Below, piece by piece: positions 10,592-19,062 of a stretch of 64,000 bases of DNA. The notes under the pieces are model-generated. The model was not told the DNA's origin. It did not search any database and was given only the letters and a program-made list of their open reading frames with translations. This DNA is from an uncultured Flavobacteriales bacterium (GTDB lineage Bacteria; Bacteroidota; Bacteroidia; Flavobacteriales; Crocinitomicaceae). Within the stretch, counting starts at the first letter, position 1; each line of letters starts with the position of its first letter. The stretch covers positions 62,001-126,000 of the forward strand of contig CAMLHZ010000004.1 in NCBI GenBank assembly GCA_946480085.1, read 5' to 3'. Position numbers and translations under genes: made by a program.

Positions 10592-11059
10592 ATGTCCGAT
10601 TATATTCATTTGTACACAGATGGTTCTTCAAGGGGAAATCCAGGTCCGGGAGGATACGGGATTGTGCTAAGATACAAAGATTATTACAAAGAACTGTCTA
10701 CAGGGTACAGACTCACTACAAATAACCGAATGGAATTACTGGCTGTAATTCACGGACTGCAGCAATTAAAAACCAACACCATTCCCGTTCGTGTCTTTTC
10801 AGATTCGAAATACGTAATTGATACGATACAAAAAGGATGGTTGAACGGATGGCTTAAAACCAACTTTAAAGGTAAAAAGAACAAAGACCTTTGGCTGGAA
10901 TACATTAATGCGTCAAAAGGCTTAAAAGTAGAGTTCTTTTGGGTCAAAGGACACAACGGCCATCCGGAAAATGAGAAATGTGATGAATTAGCGGTAAATG
11001 CCGCAACGGGTTCAAATCTTCTTATTGATCAAGGTTACGAAACGGAAAACGCAAAATAA
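10592..11059 (+). CDS. rnhA: Ribonuclease HI
   Basis: The protein of about 155 residues is a complete RNase H type 1 enzyme, which cuts the RNA strand of RNA-DNA hybrids in the cytoplasm. The four acidic residues can be seen in order: Asp in YTDGSSRGNPGPGG, Glu in NNRMELLAVI, Asp in FSDSKYVIDT, and Asp in EKCDELAV near the C-terminus. The WVKGHNGHPENEKCD loop holds the usual catalytic histidine. The frame extends two codons upstream to a TTG, but the ATG at 10592 is the better start because that extension falls on the candidate promoter box. The convergent gene ends six bases beyond the stop. Confidence 0.95.
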   Translation: MSDYIHLYTDGSSRGNPGPGGYGIVLRYKDYYKELSTGYRLTTNNRMELLAVIHGLQQLKTNTIPVRVFSDSKYVIDTIQKGWLNGWLKTNFKGKKNKDLWLEYINASKGLKVEFFWVKGHNGHPENEKCDELAVNAATGSNLLIDQGYETENAK

Positions 11060-11064
11060 CTCCA

Positions 11065-11739
11065 CTAACCCACTTTTGCCAAACAAGATTTCAGAAAAGT
11101 ATAGATCAGTGGATGTGGTAATTCGCGTGTGGAACTGATTTGAGGACAAAAACCACAGGAAACGAAAAAAGGTTTGGCCTTTAGGCTAATGATCTCAGGT
11201 TCTTCAAATTGATTGAATGCTTCGATATCAACGCCTAATCCTGAAAGGGCGTCTACCAGCTGCGGATACATTGAATATCTTGTGGAAGTAAGCTCAACAC
11301 TGCTGTGTGTTGAATATAGATGCTTCAATTCTGAACTTTGAGGTATAATAGTCACCTGTTCAAATTGATTTCCATCAACAAGATTATCAGAGATCAATTT
11401 CTCTCCCTGAGCATTTAGATTATTTTTCTGAACAACAACATCCAACAGGGCTTTATAACCTTCACCAGTAACAAAAACGGGAATTTGCAACTGCATTAAA
11501 ATGTCAATTACAGCATTCAGATAAAAAACATTAAGGAAAGGTCCAGGAGCCAACCAAAGTCCATCGAAGTTGCTAAACTGACTCGGCTTTGAACTTAGAA
11601 ATTCATTTACACGCAACCAATAATATGAAAGTTCAATTTCGAGAAAATCACTACTATGATCCAACGCCAGGTTGGTAGCATGGTGCGTATTGTAGGTAAA
11701 GTTAAAATCTCCAATAATGCCAATCTTCAATTGTTCCAT
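11065..11739 (-). CDS. Glutamine amidotransferase-like protein without the catalytic cysteine (CTP synthase GATase relative)
   Basis: The 224-residue protein has the outline of a class I glutamine amidotransferase domain of the CTP synthase type: an N-terminal KIGIIGDF strand, FDGLWLAPGPF at about 58-68 in place of DGILVPGGFG, and a C-terminal LPHPLIYTFLKSCL segment like the PHPLF end of PyrG. The nucleophile elbow (usually GxCxG) reads VTGEGYKAL at 90-98, with no cysteine at the catalytic position. The usual HPE histidine region reads FVSCGFCPQ. It is therefore probably not a glutaminase; a binding or regulatory role is an inference. It converges on rnhA and is followed upstream by a terminator of the neighbouring lipoprotein gene, so it is likely transcribed alone. 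Confidence 0.65.
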   Translation of the reverse strand: MEQLKIGIIGDFNFTYNTHHATNLALDHSSDFLEIELSYYWLRVNEFLSSKPSQFSNFDGLWLAPGPFLNVFYLNAVIDILMQLQIPVFVTGEGYKALLDVVVQKNNLNAQGEKLISDNLVDGNQFEQVTIIPQSSELKHLYSTHSSVELTSTRYSMYPQLVDALSGLGVDIEAFNQFEEPEIISLKAKPFFVSCGFCPQISSTRELPHPLIYTFLKSCLAKVG

Positions 11740-11754
11740 ACGTGTACAAATAAA

Positions 11755-11778
11755 AAACGTCAGCCGAAACTGACGTTT
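11755..11778 (-). terminator. Terminator of the lipoprotein gene at 11790
   Basis: AAACGTCAG at 11755-11763 pairs with CTGACGTTT at 11770-11778 around a six-base loop. On the minus strand the stem runs into T's, 12 bases past the lipoprotein stop codon and 16 bases before the next start. Confidence 0.85.
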
Positions 11779-11789
11779 AATATAGCATT

Positions 11790-12437
11790 TTATCTTTTAA
11801 ACCAACCATTAAACACCGCATCTTGTATCGGCAAAGAAATCGTTATCATATCATTTGGATCTGGTGTAGTTGTATCCGGAATATCCCTAAATACACTACA
11901 ATCAAACGTACATGTAAACTTAATAAAATCACCATCTTCGTCTGATTCCTGAACAACATTCGTGAACTTCACGGTTCCAGGAGTAGCGTCGTCTGATGTC
12001 CAAACAGCTCCCGTACCATCACGGTAAACCACTTCGAAACCACTAGCAGCTCCAGCTGAATAACTTGGGTCATCTGGATCATCGTTCGCTAAGAAAAAGC
12101 TTTTCCAAACTTCCAATGCCGGATCTTGTGCAACACCAGAATCAAAAAACACACTTCCAAGACTAACTTTAATGGAAACCAATGATTGACCTGATTTCAA
12201 CTCAGCAGAATAAACAGCAGACGAAGGTGTTGGAGAAGGCAAAATGATTTTGGCTTTTAACGCATCGTTATAATATCCATTCACATTCTGAGTAAGTTCA
12301 ACAACAGAACCGTTGACAGTTCCAAGGAAATTAGATGTTAACTCAACATGAGGAGTTGGAGCTGGAATAATTTCGTGTTTGGGACATCCTGTCAATAAGA
12401 ACGACCCTAGAGTAAGGAGCAGTATAGTTTTTTTCAT
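11790..12437 (-). CDS. Hypothetical lipoprotein
   Basis: A 215-residue protein with a lipoprotein signal peptide (MKKTILLLTLGSFLLTGCPKH, lipid-bearing Cys18). The mature part is about 200 residues of mostly beta-type sequence with acidic loops (ANDDPDDPSYS, QESDEDGDF) and two cysteines close together (FTCTFDCSVF) that could form a disulfide. I do not recognise the family. The gene is monocistronic in appearance, with its own terminator at 11755-11778. Confidence 0.8.
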   Translation of the reverse strand: MKKTILLLTLGSFLLTGCPKHEIIPAPTPHVELTSNFLGTVNGSVVELTQNVNGYYNDALKAKIILPSPTPSSAVYSAELKSGQSLVSIKVSLGSVFFDSGVAQDPALEVWKSFFLANDDPDDPSYSAGAASGFEVVYRDGTGAVWTSDDATPGTVKFTNVVQESDEDGDFIKFTCTFDCSVFRDIPDTTTPDPNDMITISLPIQDAVFNGWFKR

Positions 12438-12449
12438 CCTAAAAATAGT

Positions 12450-12463
12450 TTTGAAGCTTCAAA
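12450..12463. repeat. 14-base perfect palindrome upstream of the lipoprotein gene
   Basis: TTTGAAGCTTCAAA lies 13-26 bases before the lipoprotein start codon, where an operator or promoter would be. No regulator is known to match it; it could be chance in AT-rich DNA. Confidence 0.3.
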
Positions 12464-12529
12464 TTTCTTTGAACTCGAGCTAAAAATAAAACATTTTTTA
12501 TTAATACTCAAAAAAACTATTCCGGCGAA

Positions 12530-12865
12530 CTAGGCGCGCATCTTCAAAATTTGTTGTGGCAATGCATACATTGGAATGAATACCTCTTCATCAAATCCTT
12601 GAGAACACTCAATAATGTAAATTACCTCATCTGATGATACTTGCAAAGGAATCATGTCTTTTTCCAAATCCAATTCAATACCTCTAACCGACAACTCGCA
12701 CAGAAGGGAATTTAGTCCTTTTTGATCCATGAACAACTCTGATTTATAAGTACTGATTCCGTCAAAAATGTTACATTTTAAAATAACTGACCCTGAATTT
12801 TCTTCAATGATAATTCGCTCTACCAGAACGCTTTCAAAAATTTGTCTTGAGAATGTTGTATTCAT
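12530..12865 (-). CDS. Hypothetical small protein
   Basis: About 111 residues, mostly alternating hydrophobic and acidic residues (VERIIIEENSGSVILKC, EVIYIIECSQGFDEEVF), with no signal peptide or membrane segment, so probably a small cytoplasmic alpha/beta protein. I do not recognise the family. The frame extends to a TTG at 12889, but that codon overlaps a TAnnTTTG box (12887-12894), so the ATG at 12865 is preferred. It is divergent from the Xaa-Pro aminopeptidase gene. Confidence 0.7.
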   Translation of the reverse strand: MNTTFSRQIFESVLVERIIIEENSGSVILKCNIFDGISTYKSELFMDQKGLNSLLCELSVRGIELDLEKDMIPLQVSSDEVIYIIECSQGFDEEVFIPMYALPQQILKMRA

Positions 12866-12886
12866 AACCTTGTGCTTTTGATGATT

Positions 12887-12894
12887 CAAAGGTA
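12887..12894 (-). promoter_or_regulatory. Candidate -7 box (TACCTTTG) of the small protein gene
   Basis: Read on the minus strand, TACCTTTG fits TAnnTTTG and lies 21 bases before the ATG at 12865. No matching -33 element was found. Confidence 0.4.
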
Positions 12895-12931
12895 TTGGGA
12901 GACAATCGTAAGCTATTTACGTTCTACTTTG

Positions 12932-12958
12932 ATCCCGAAAAATTCTTACTTTCGGGAT
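12932..12958. repeat. 9-bp inverted repeat between divergent genes
   Basis: ATCCCGAAA at 12932-12940 pairs perfectly with TTTCGGGAT at 12950-12958 around nine bases. It lies 28 bases before the start of the Xaa-Pro aminopeptidase gene and has no T-run on either strand, so it looks more like a protein binding site or leader hairpin than a terminator. Confidence 0.45.
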
Positions 12959-12986
12959 GTAATCTTAGTTCTCAAAAATCGCTTTT

Positions 12987-14303
12987 ATGAAATATCATTC
13001 TATAGACTCGAATCTTTTTATCTCCAATAGAAAAAAATTCTCTTCTCAAATGAAGCCGGGCTGTCTGGCAATTTTCAATTCCAATGACATCTACCCCATT
13101 AGTGCAGATGCAACCATGCCTTTTCAACAGCACAGAGATATTTTTTATTTATCAGGAGTTGATCAGGAAGAAAGTGTTTTGGTGATCTTTCCTACTTGCT
13201 CAAACGAACAACACAGGGAAATTCTATTTCTGAAGGAAACAAACGAACACATCGCCATTTGGGAAGGAGCTAAGCTGAATAAAGAACAAGCACTTCAAAC
13301 CAGTGGAATAAAAACGGTTTATTGGCTGCAGCAAATGCCAACTATCATGAAAACGCTTTTGGCAGAAGCTGAGGGTGTTTATTTAAATACAAACGAGCAT
13401 TTAAGAGCTGATACAAGTGTGGAAACGCGTGAAGATCGTTTCATAAAACAGTTCAGACAAGATTATCCGGCACATCAAGTTCATAAAAGTGCACCAATTA
13501 TGCACGCTATTCGTTCTGTAAAAGAAAGTATAGAGCTAAATCTAATGCAAACAGCCTGTGATATCACAGGAAAAGGAATTGACCGTTTACTGAACTTTAT
13601 CAAACCGGGAGTTTGGGAATACGAAATTGAAGCAGAACTTGCTCATGAGTTTTTACGTAATCGCTCACAAGGGTTTGCTTACACTCCTATCGTTGCTTCA
13701 GGGAAAAATGCGTGTGTACTTCATTACATCGAAAACAACATGCAATGTAATGATGGCGATGTCATTCTATTGGATGTTGGAGCAGAATATGCAAACTATT
13801 CGTCAGATCTAACGCGTTGTTTACCCGTAAATGGTCGATTTACACAACGTCAGAAAGATGTTTACAACGCTGTCCTTCGCGTGAAAAACGGAGCGCAAAA
13901 AATGCTTGTTCCCGGAACCATGATGGCTGAATACCATAAAGAGGTAGGTAAATTAATGGAAAGCGAACTTCTTGGATTAAAATTAATTGATCAAACAGAT
14001 ATCAAAAACCAGGATCCAAACTGGCCCGCATATAAAAAGTATTTCATGCATGGCACTTCGCATTTCTTAGGATTAGATACCCATGATGTTGGATTGTGGA
14101 ATCAACCGATCAAAGAAAACATGGTCTTTACTTGTGAACCGGGAATTTACATTTTGGAAGAAGGTCTTGGAATCAGAATTGAAGATGATTTAGTTGTTCA
14201 GGCAAGTGGTGAACCATTCAATCTAATGGGAAACATTCCAATCGAAGCGGATCATATCGAAAGCATCATGCAAGCTGCAAAAAAGGAACAGTCACTAGCA
14301 TAA
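12987..14303 (+). CDS. pepP: Xaa-Pro aminopeptidase (M24B, PepP type)
   Basis: The 438-residue enzyme removes N-terminal residues that precede proline. It has the N-terminal AMP_N domain (residues about 5-135, with FQQHRDIFYLSGVDQEES) and a C-terminal pita-bread metallopeptidase domain. All five metal ligands can be seen: Asp263 and Asp274 (LLDVGAEY, SSDLTR), His359 (HGTSHFLGLD), Glu384 (CEPGIY) and Glu399 (IRIEDD). Length fits the family. No signal peptide, so cytoplasmic. The following hydrolase gene starts 16 bases after its stop and probably shares its transcript. Confidence 0.93.
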   Translation: MKYHSIDSNLFISNRKKFSSQMKPGCLAIFNSNDIYPISADATMPFQQHRDIFYLSGVDQEESVLVIFPTCSNEQHREILFLKETNEHIAIWEGAKLNKEQALQTSGIKTVYWLQQMPTIMKTLLAEAEGVYLNTNEHLRADTSVETREDRFIKQFRQDYPAHQVHKSAPIMHAIRSVKESIELNLMQTACDITGKGIDRLLNFIKPGVWEYEIEAELAHEFLRNRSQGFAYTPIVASGKNACVLHYIENNMQCNDGDVILLDVGAEYANYSSDLTRCLPVNGRFTQRQKDVYNAVLRVKNGAQKMLVPGTMMAEYHKEVGKLMESELLGLKLIDQTDIKNQDPNWPAYKKYFMHGTSHFLGLDTHDVGLWNQPIKENMVFTCEPGIYILEEGLGIRIEDDLVVQASGEPFNLMGNIPIEADHIESIMQAAKKEQSLA

Positions 14304-14319
14304 CTATTTTAAGGCAATT

Positions 14320-15072
14320 ATGTTTCATTACGAAATTTCGGGACAAGGCACTCAGGTTGTATTCATTCATGGTTTTATGGAAAATACCACCATGTGGCAT
14401 ACCGTAAACCGAATTCCTGGAATTCAGCGCATAAACATCGATTTATTCGGACATGGGAAATCCGTTTTCACTGAAGGCGTTCCATCCGACGACGGAATGG
14501 CCTGGATGGCTTCAAAAGTGATTGAAATAATCGATCATCTAAAGCTTCCATGTGTTCAATTGGTTGGACATTCCCTTGGAGGATATGTTGCGCTGGAAGT
14601 TTTCAAAGCAATTCCTGAGCGTATTGAACACGTAACACTTCTTCATTCGCATCCCTGGGAAGATAGTGAGGATAAAAAATCGGATCGTTTGAGAGTGGCG
14701 CATTTGGTACAAACCAAAGCATCTACTTTTATTCGCGAAGCAATCCCAAATCTGTTTTTCAGACCAATGGACCACGTTCAGGATGTAGACCGTTACCAAC
14801 AAATGGCGTTGGAAATGAATCCGCAAGCTATTGCATGGTCGGCGATGGCGATGCGAAACAGGAAAGATCATACTTCTACCATTTCAAGAAATCCAGAACG
14901 TTTTACCTTTGTTCACGGCAAATATGACCCGTTAATTCCACTGGAAAAAGTAAGTGAATTCACTTCCGAAAACAATGTTTCACTTATCGTTCTTGGAAAT
15001 TCTGCACATATGGGAATGGTGGAAGAAACCCAGAAGTGCATGGATATTCTCGAAATGATTTTAGTAGAATAA
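14320..15072 (+). CDS. Alpha/beta-fold hydrolase
   Basis: 250 residues with a complete alpha/beta hydrolase catalytic triad: Ser85 in GHSLGG, Asp203 in GKYDPLIP and His230 in GNSAHMGM, plus the oxyanion-hole motif HGFMENTTMW at 17-26. No signal peptide. The substrate cannot be read from the sequence; relatives are esterases or C-C hydrolases. It lies 16 bases downstream of pepP, suggesting co-transcription. Confidence 0.88.
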   Translation: MFHYEISGQGTQVVFIHGFMENTTMWHTVNRIPGIQRINIDLFGHGKSVFTEGVPSDDGMAWMASKVIEIIDHLKLPCVQLVGHSLGGYVALEVFKAIPERIEHVTLLHSHPWEDSEDKKSDRLRVAHLVQTKASTFIREAIPNLFFRPMDHVQDVDRYQQMALEMNPQAIAWSAMAMRNRKDHTSTISRNPERFTFVHGKYDPLIPLEKVSEFTSENNVSLIVLGNSAHMGMVEETQKCMDILEMILVE

Positions 15073-15124
15073 ATACTTCGACTGTGCTCAGCATTCTTTG
15101 ATTTGGTAACCGAGCGAAGTTGAG
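15073..15124. repeat. CTTCGACT...GCTCAG-type inverted repeat
   Basis: ACTTCGACTGTGCTCAGC at 15077-15094 is faced by a degenerate inverted copy, CCGAGCGAAGTTGAGGT, at 15109-15125. The first half is closely related to the ACTTCGACTCCGCTCAGC copies at 38458 and 43105. It lies just after the hydrolase stop codon and has no T-run. Confidence 0.55.
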
Positions 15125-15282
15125 GTTAAAAAATACTAAAAGACTTAAACGGTATCTTTTATCAACTGAAATGATGAAAATTGATGGCAAAGAGTTAGAA
15201 TTGCAATTTTAAAGGTACTTGTTAAAAAGATCAATTTATAGATTGTATTAATTTGGTATAAAGAAATCGAAAACTCAATACT

Positions 15283-16071
15283 ATGGAAACTACCCGACTT
15301 CGTGCACTAATCGTCGATGATGAAGAGTACGCACGCAAAAATATGGTGATGATGATAGATGAATTCTGTCCGGAGATCGAAGTTATCGGTGAAGCTTCCG
15401 GAAAAGAACAAGCTTTATCATTAATTACAGCTACAAAACCTGATGTTGTTTTTCTGGATATTCGCATGCCAAGCGGCGCTGAAGGTTTTGAACTTTTGGA
15501 CGAAGTAGAAGAGAAAAATTTTCTTGTGGTGTTCGTTACAGCTTTCAAAGATTATGCAATTCGTGCCTTCAATGCAAGTGCTGTTTACTATCTTTTGAAG
15601 CCAATCGATATTGACGATCTACGTTCGGCTACTGAAAAATTGGTTGATGCTAAAAGCATCTTCGAACATGATCCTGAAAACTATGTGACTTACTTCCGAA
15701 GCCTGAACAACCTTTCGGATCATCTTTTGAGAAATAAACCGAGTAATAGAATCGCAATCAGTCATACCAAAGGATTAAAAATTGTTGAAGACGATACCAT
15801 AACGCATCTTGATGCAAGCGGAAATTGTACTACACTCTATTTTGAAGACGGAACACGTTATTTGGACACAAGAACGTTGAAGATCTACGAGAACATCTTA
15901 AATCCTGCAAAGTTCTTCCGCATTCATAAATCACATATCATTAATCTTAGTCGTTTGGTAGAATACACCAATGATGATGGACATTATGCAATATTAAAAG
16001 GTGGATTACGAGTTCCGGTTGCAAGAAATCGCGTTTCAGAATTCGTAAAACTTCTTAAAACAGGTAATTAA
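15283..16071 (+). CDS. LytTR-family response regulator
   Basis: 262 residues: a receiver domain (residues 6-125) with the acidic pair in VDDEE at 11-15, phospho-acceptor Asp59 in FLDIRMP, and the conserved lysine in LLKPIDI. A LytTR DNA-binding domain follows at about 155-260 (YLDTRTLKIYENIL, FFRIHKSHIINLSRL). It is a transcription regulator whose partner is almost certainly the LytS-type kinase encoded three bases downstream. LytTR proteins usually bind pairs of short direct repeats; none was identified with confidence nearby. Confidence 0.93.
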   Translation: METTRLRALIVDDEEYARKNMVMMIDEFCPEIEVIGEASGKEQALSLITATKPDVVFLDIRMPSGAEGFELLDEVEEKNFLVVFVTAFKDYAIRAFNASAVYYLLKPIDIDDLRSATEKLVDAKSIFEHDPENYVTYFRSLNNLSDHLLRNKPSNRIAISHTKGLKIVEDDTITHLDASGNCTTLYFEDGTRYLDTRTLKIYENILNPAKFFRIHKSHIINLSRLVEYTNDDGHYAILKGGLRVPVARNRVSEFVKLLKTGN

Positions 16072-16074
16072 TCA

Positions 16075-19011
16075 GTGAACAACGTTCTTCGTTTTAGATG
16101 CACATTTCTTTTGGTCTGCATTTTTGCAGTAACAATTGGTAACGCACAAAAGTCTTCTTTCTTAGCATTTTCCAATAACCTTGGACTTCCACAGTCGCAA
16201 GTTCTGGCGATAACGCAAGATAACGAAGGGTATTTGTGGGTTGGAACACTGGGAGGATTAGCAAAATTCAACGGTAAAAAATTTACCACATTTCCTATTG
16301 AGCAAGGAATATTGAATAATCGTATATCGTGTCTTGCAGCAAGTGGAAATACAATTTGGGTTGGTCATCAGGGCGGTGTTTCAGTTATCAGCAAACAAAA
16401 AGGTCAAAACTGGAGATTTCCCGTCAAAGAACAAAACAATAACGTTACAGCAATTACCGAATTTAACCACCGTGTTTATGCAGCCGTAGAAGGTGGTGGA
16501 ATTTACTTTAAAGATAAAAACAGCTTTATTCAGAAACGTTTGCCAAATGGTGACGCCAATATCTGCAGAGCGCTTATTGTATTTAATGATCGCTTATTAG
16601 TTGGAACCAAAGACGGTTTGTATGAAGTGAGTAAAACAAACAAGATCACCAAGATCAAAGCGTTTGGAAATTATTCCATCTCCGGACTTTCAATTTCGAA
16701 AGGAAAACTAAGAGTAACCACTTTTAATGATGGCTTTTTTGAAGCCAATAAAAACCTTGACCAATTCAGGAATTTAAATACCATTAAAGACCTTTACATT
16801 TCGAATTCTATTACAGATAAAACCGGGAAACTTTGGTCAATCACAGACTATGGATTGCTGAGTTGGAAATCTGCAAAAGAGTACAAATACTTCTCTGAGA
16901 AAAATGGAATGCCAACTTCATCGTTGAACTGCGTTTTTCAGGATAGAGATGGACACATTTGGATTGGAAGCGACGGAAAAGGGTTGCTTCGTTTTTGCGG
17001 CGAGCAATGGGCGTATTACAACAGCACTCAAAATCTTCCAAGCGACTTAATTCTAAGTTCTACTAAGTTTCAGAATACATACGTATTTGGAACTTACGAT
17101 CAAGGTGCTTTTAAAATGTCACCAGATGGAAAAACCGAACGATTGAAACTTGCCGCATCAACAGTTTGGTGCATGACCAATCATCTTGGACAACTCTATA
17201 TTGGAACAGACATTGGGTTGTTCAAAATGAACCAAAATTATACGGTTGAAAAAATCGAAGGAATTGATCATCCAATCCATGCACTTTACAGAAGCCGAAC
17301 TGGTCTTGTTGTAGTTGGAGAAAACGAAATTGGCACGATTAATCATGGAAAATATTCAAAAACACAGCTCCCTGAAAGCATTTACAACTCGTTAGGAGTT
17401 ATTCGAACATACATTGAATTAGAAGGGAAAAGTTACATCGGAACTTCGAACGGCTTGTTCAAAATTGATCTCGACAAACTGAAGATCGACGAACACAAAA
17501 AGTTCGGTTCAGGCGTTTTCAATTTATGCATCGACAATAACAACAGACTTTGGATTGGAACAGAAAACGGACTGTTCTATTTTGATGGAATTGCCTACAA
17601 GGCATGTAACATTGGTAAGCAAAGTGGTAGTAAATTCATCAACTTTCTTACTGTAATCGGGGAAAGTATTTTTGCAGGAACGAACAATGGAATCTTTATG
17701 ATTTCAGCGGAAGAAAAACCTTTCGTAATTGATCATTATGGACTGAATAGTGGTCTGATCAATCTGGAAACGAACATCAACTCTGCTTATTATGACAGTC
17801 GTTTTCTATGGTTTGGAACCGCTGAAGGATTAGTTCGATATGATGTTAGCGCAAATACTTCTAACAACTCCTACAACTTCAATCCAACATTGGTTTCTAC
17901 CGGATTCAACGTAAACTTTGAACCTTATGATTTCAGCTTCAGTTCCATTTTTGGATCAACAACCAAACAGCTGAATTTGACCTATAGCAAAAACAATGTT
18001 TCCATCGACCTTGACGCCCTGTTTCTGAGCGATCCGGAAAGCGTACTTGTTCAATACTGGATTGAAGGTTTGGATGAAAAATGGAGCCCGGCAAGCACCA
18101 ACACTACCATTACGCTAAACAATTTACCTGACGGCGAATTCACGCTGCATATTCGTGGTATCAATGACTTTGGAACCGTTTCAGACAGCATTGGAATTCC
18201 CATTTACATTCGTCCACCGTATTACAGAACCTGGTGGTTCTATGTTATCATACTAATTGCTGTTGGAGCTGGAATTCGTTACTATTTCCGATGGCAAATT
18301 AAACGCGAACGCGATAAAAACTATCAGGAAAACCTGGAAAACAGAACCCGTTTACTTGCTCTTGAACAGCAATCCTTAAATGCAAGTATGAATCGTCACT
18401 TCATCTTCAACTCGCTGAATTCTATTCAATACTTCATCAATACGCAAGATAAACATTCAGCCAATCGCTATCTGAGTCAATTCGCAAAGCTGATTCGTAA
18501 GAACCTTGATAGCGCAACTGAAAATGACAATATGGTAAGTCTTCATCAGGAATTGGAACGACTTGAACTTTACCTTTCTTTAGAATCTATGCGTTTCAAA
18601 GATCGCTTCACCTATGAGATTGATACTGATGATGTGGAGACCGAGCAAATTGAAGTTCCATCCATGCTTCTTCAGCCATTTGTGGAGAACAGCATTATTC
18701 ACGGAATCCTGCCAAATGAAAGCCTTGAAGGTAGAATTGAAATAAAACTGAAAGTCATTAGCCACCAGCTCGAAATATGTATTGATGATAACGGAATTGG
18801 TATTGACGTCAGTATGAACAAAAAAGCCAATTTTGCCGGTGATCACAAGTCGAAAGGAATGGAGATAACATCCAAACGTATTTCATTGATTCGCACAATG
18901 TTGAAGAAAGATTATGACTTGATTGGTCCCTTTCAAATAGCAAATCCTGACAGTTCAATCAAAGGAACACGTGTTTTAATCAAAATTCCTTACGAAAATT
19001 TGGATTATTAA
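16075..19011 (+). CDS. Sensor histidine kinase with Reg_prop propeller, Y_Y_Y domain and LytS-type kinase
   Basis: The 978-residue kinase starts at a GTG three bases after the response regulator stop. The start is supported by the signal peptide it gives (FRCTFLLVCIFAVTIGNAQ), and there is no ATG nearby. The periplasmic part (about 25-700) holds repeated two-component propeller units (DNEGYLWVGTLGGLAKFNG, DGHIWIGSDGKGLLRF, NNRLWIGTENGLFYFDG) and a Y_Y_Y domain ending near PDGEFTLHIRGIND. One membrane segment at about 720-740 (WWFYVIILIAVGAGIRYYF) leads to a His_kinase domain with His775 in NRHFIFNSLNS and the N-box VENSIIHG. It senses an unknown outside signal and should phosphorylate its neighbour. 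Confidence 0.93.
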   Translation: MNNVLRFRCTFLLVCIFAVTIGNAQKSSFLAFSNNLGLPQSQVLAITQDNEGYLWVGTLGGLAKFNGKKFTTFPIEQGILNNRISCLAASGNTIWVGHQGGVSVISKQKGQNWRFPVKEQNNNVTAITEFNHRVYAAVEGGGIYFKDKNSFIQKRLPNGDANICRALIVFNDRLLVGTKDGLYEVSKTNKITKIKAFGNYSISGLSISKGKLRVTTFNDGFFEANKNLDQFRNLNTIKDLYISNSITDKTGKLWSITDYGLLSWKSAKEYKYFSEKNGMPTSSLNCVFQDRDGHIWIGSDGKGLLRFCGEQWAYYNSTQNLPSDLILSSTKFQNTYVFGTYDQGAFKMSPDGKTERLKLAASTVWCMTNHLGQLYIGTDIGLFKMNQNYTVEKIEGIDHPIHALYRSRTGLVVVGENEIGTINHGKYSKTQLPESIYNSLGVIRTYIELEGKSYIGTSNGLFKIDLDKLKIDEHKKFGSGVFNLCIDNNNRLWIGTENGLFYFDGIAYKACNIGKQSGSKFINFLTVIGESIFAGTNNGIFMISAEEKPFVIDHYGLNSGLINLETNINSAYYDSRFLWFGTAEGLVRYDVSANTSNNSYNFNPTLVSTGFNVNFEPYDFSFSSIFGSTTKQLNLTYSKNNVSIDLDALFLSDPESVLVQYWIEGLDEKWSPASTNTTITLNNLPDGEFTLHIRGINDFGTVSDSIGIPIYIRPPYYRTWWFYVIILIAVGAGIRYYFRWQIKRERDKNYQENLENRTRLLALEQQSLNASMNRHFIFNSLNSIQYFINTQDKHSANRYLSQFAKLIRKNLDSATENDNMVSLHQELERLELYLSLESMRFKDRFTYEIDTDDVETEQIEVPSMLLQPFVENSIIHGILPNESLEGRIEIKLKVISHQLEICIDDNGIGIDVSMNKKANFAGDHKSKGMEITSKRISLIRTMLKKDYDLIGPFQIANPDSSIKGTRVLIKIPYENLDY

Positions 19012-19031
19012 AATCAAATTCTCTATATTTG
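18999..19031 (+). promoter_or_regulatory. Bacteroidota-type promoter of the small lipoprotein gene
   Basis: TTTG at 18999-19002 and TATATTTG at 19024-19031, 21 bases apart, match the TTTG / TAnnTTTG consensus. The ATG at 19063 follows 31 bases later. This is the best two-part promoter seen in the window; its upstream half overlaps the last codons of the kinase gene. Confidence 0.6.
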
Positions 19032-19062
19032 TTTGATTAAGTCTTGTAGACATTTAAAAGTT

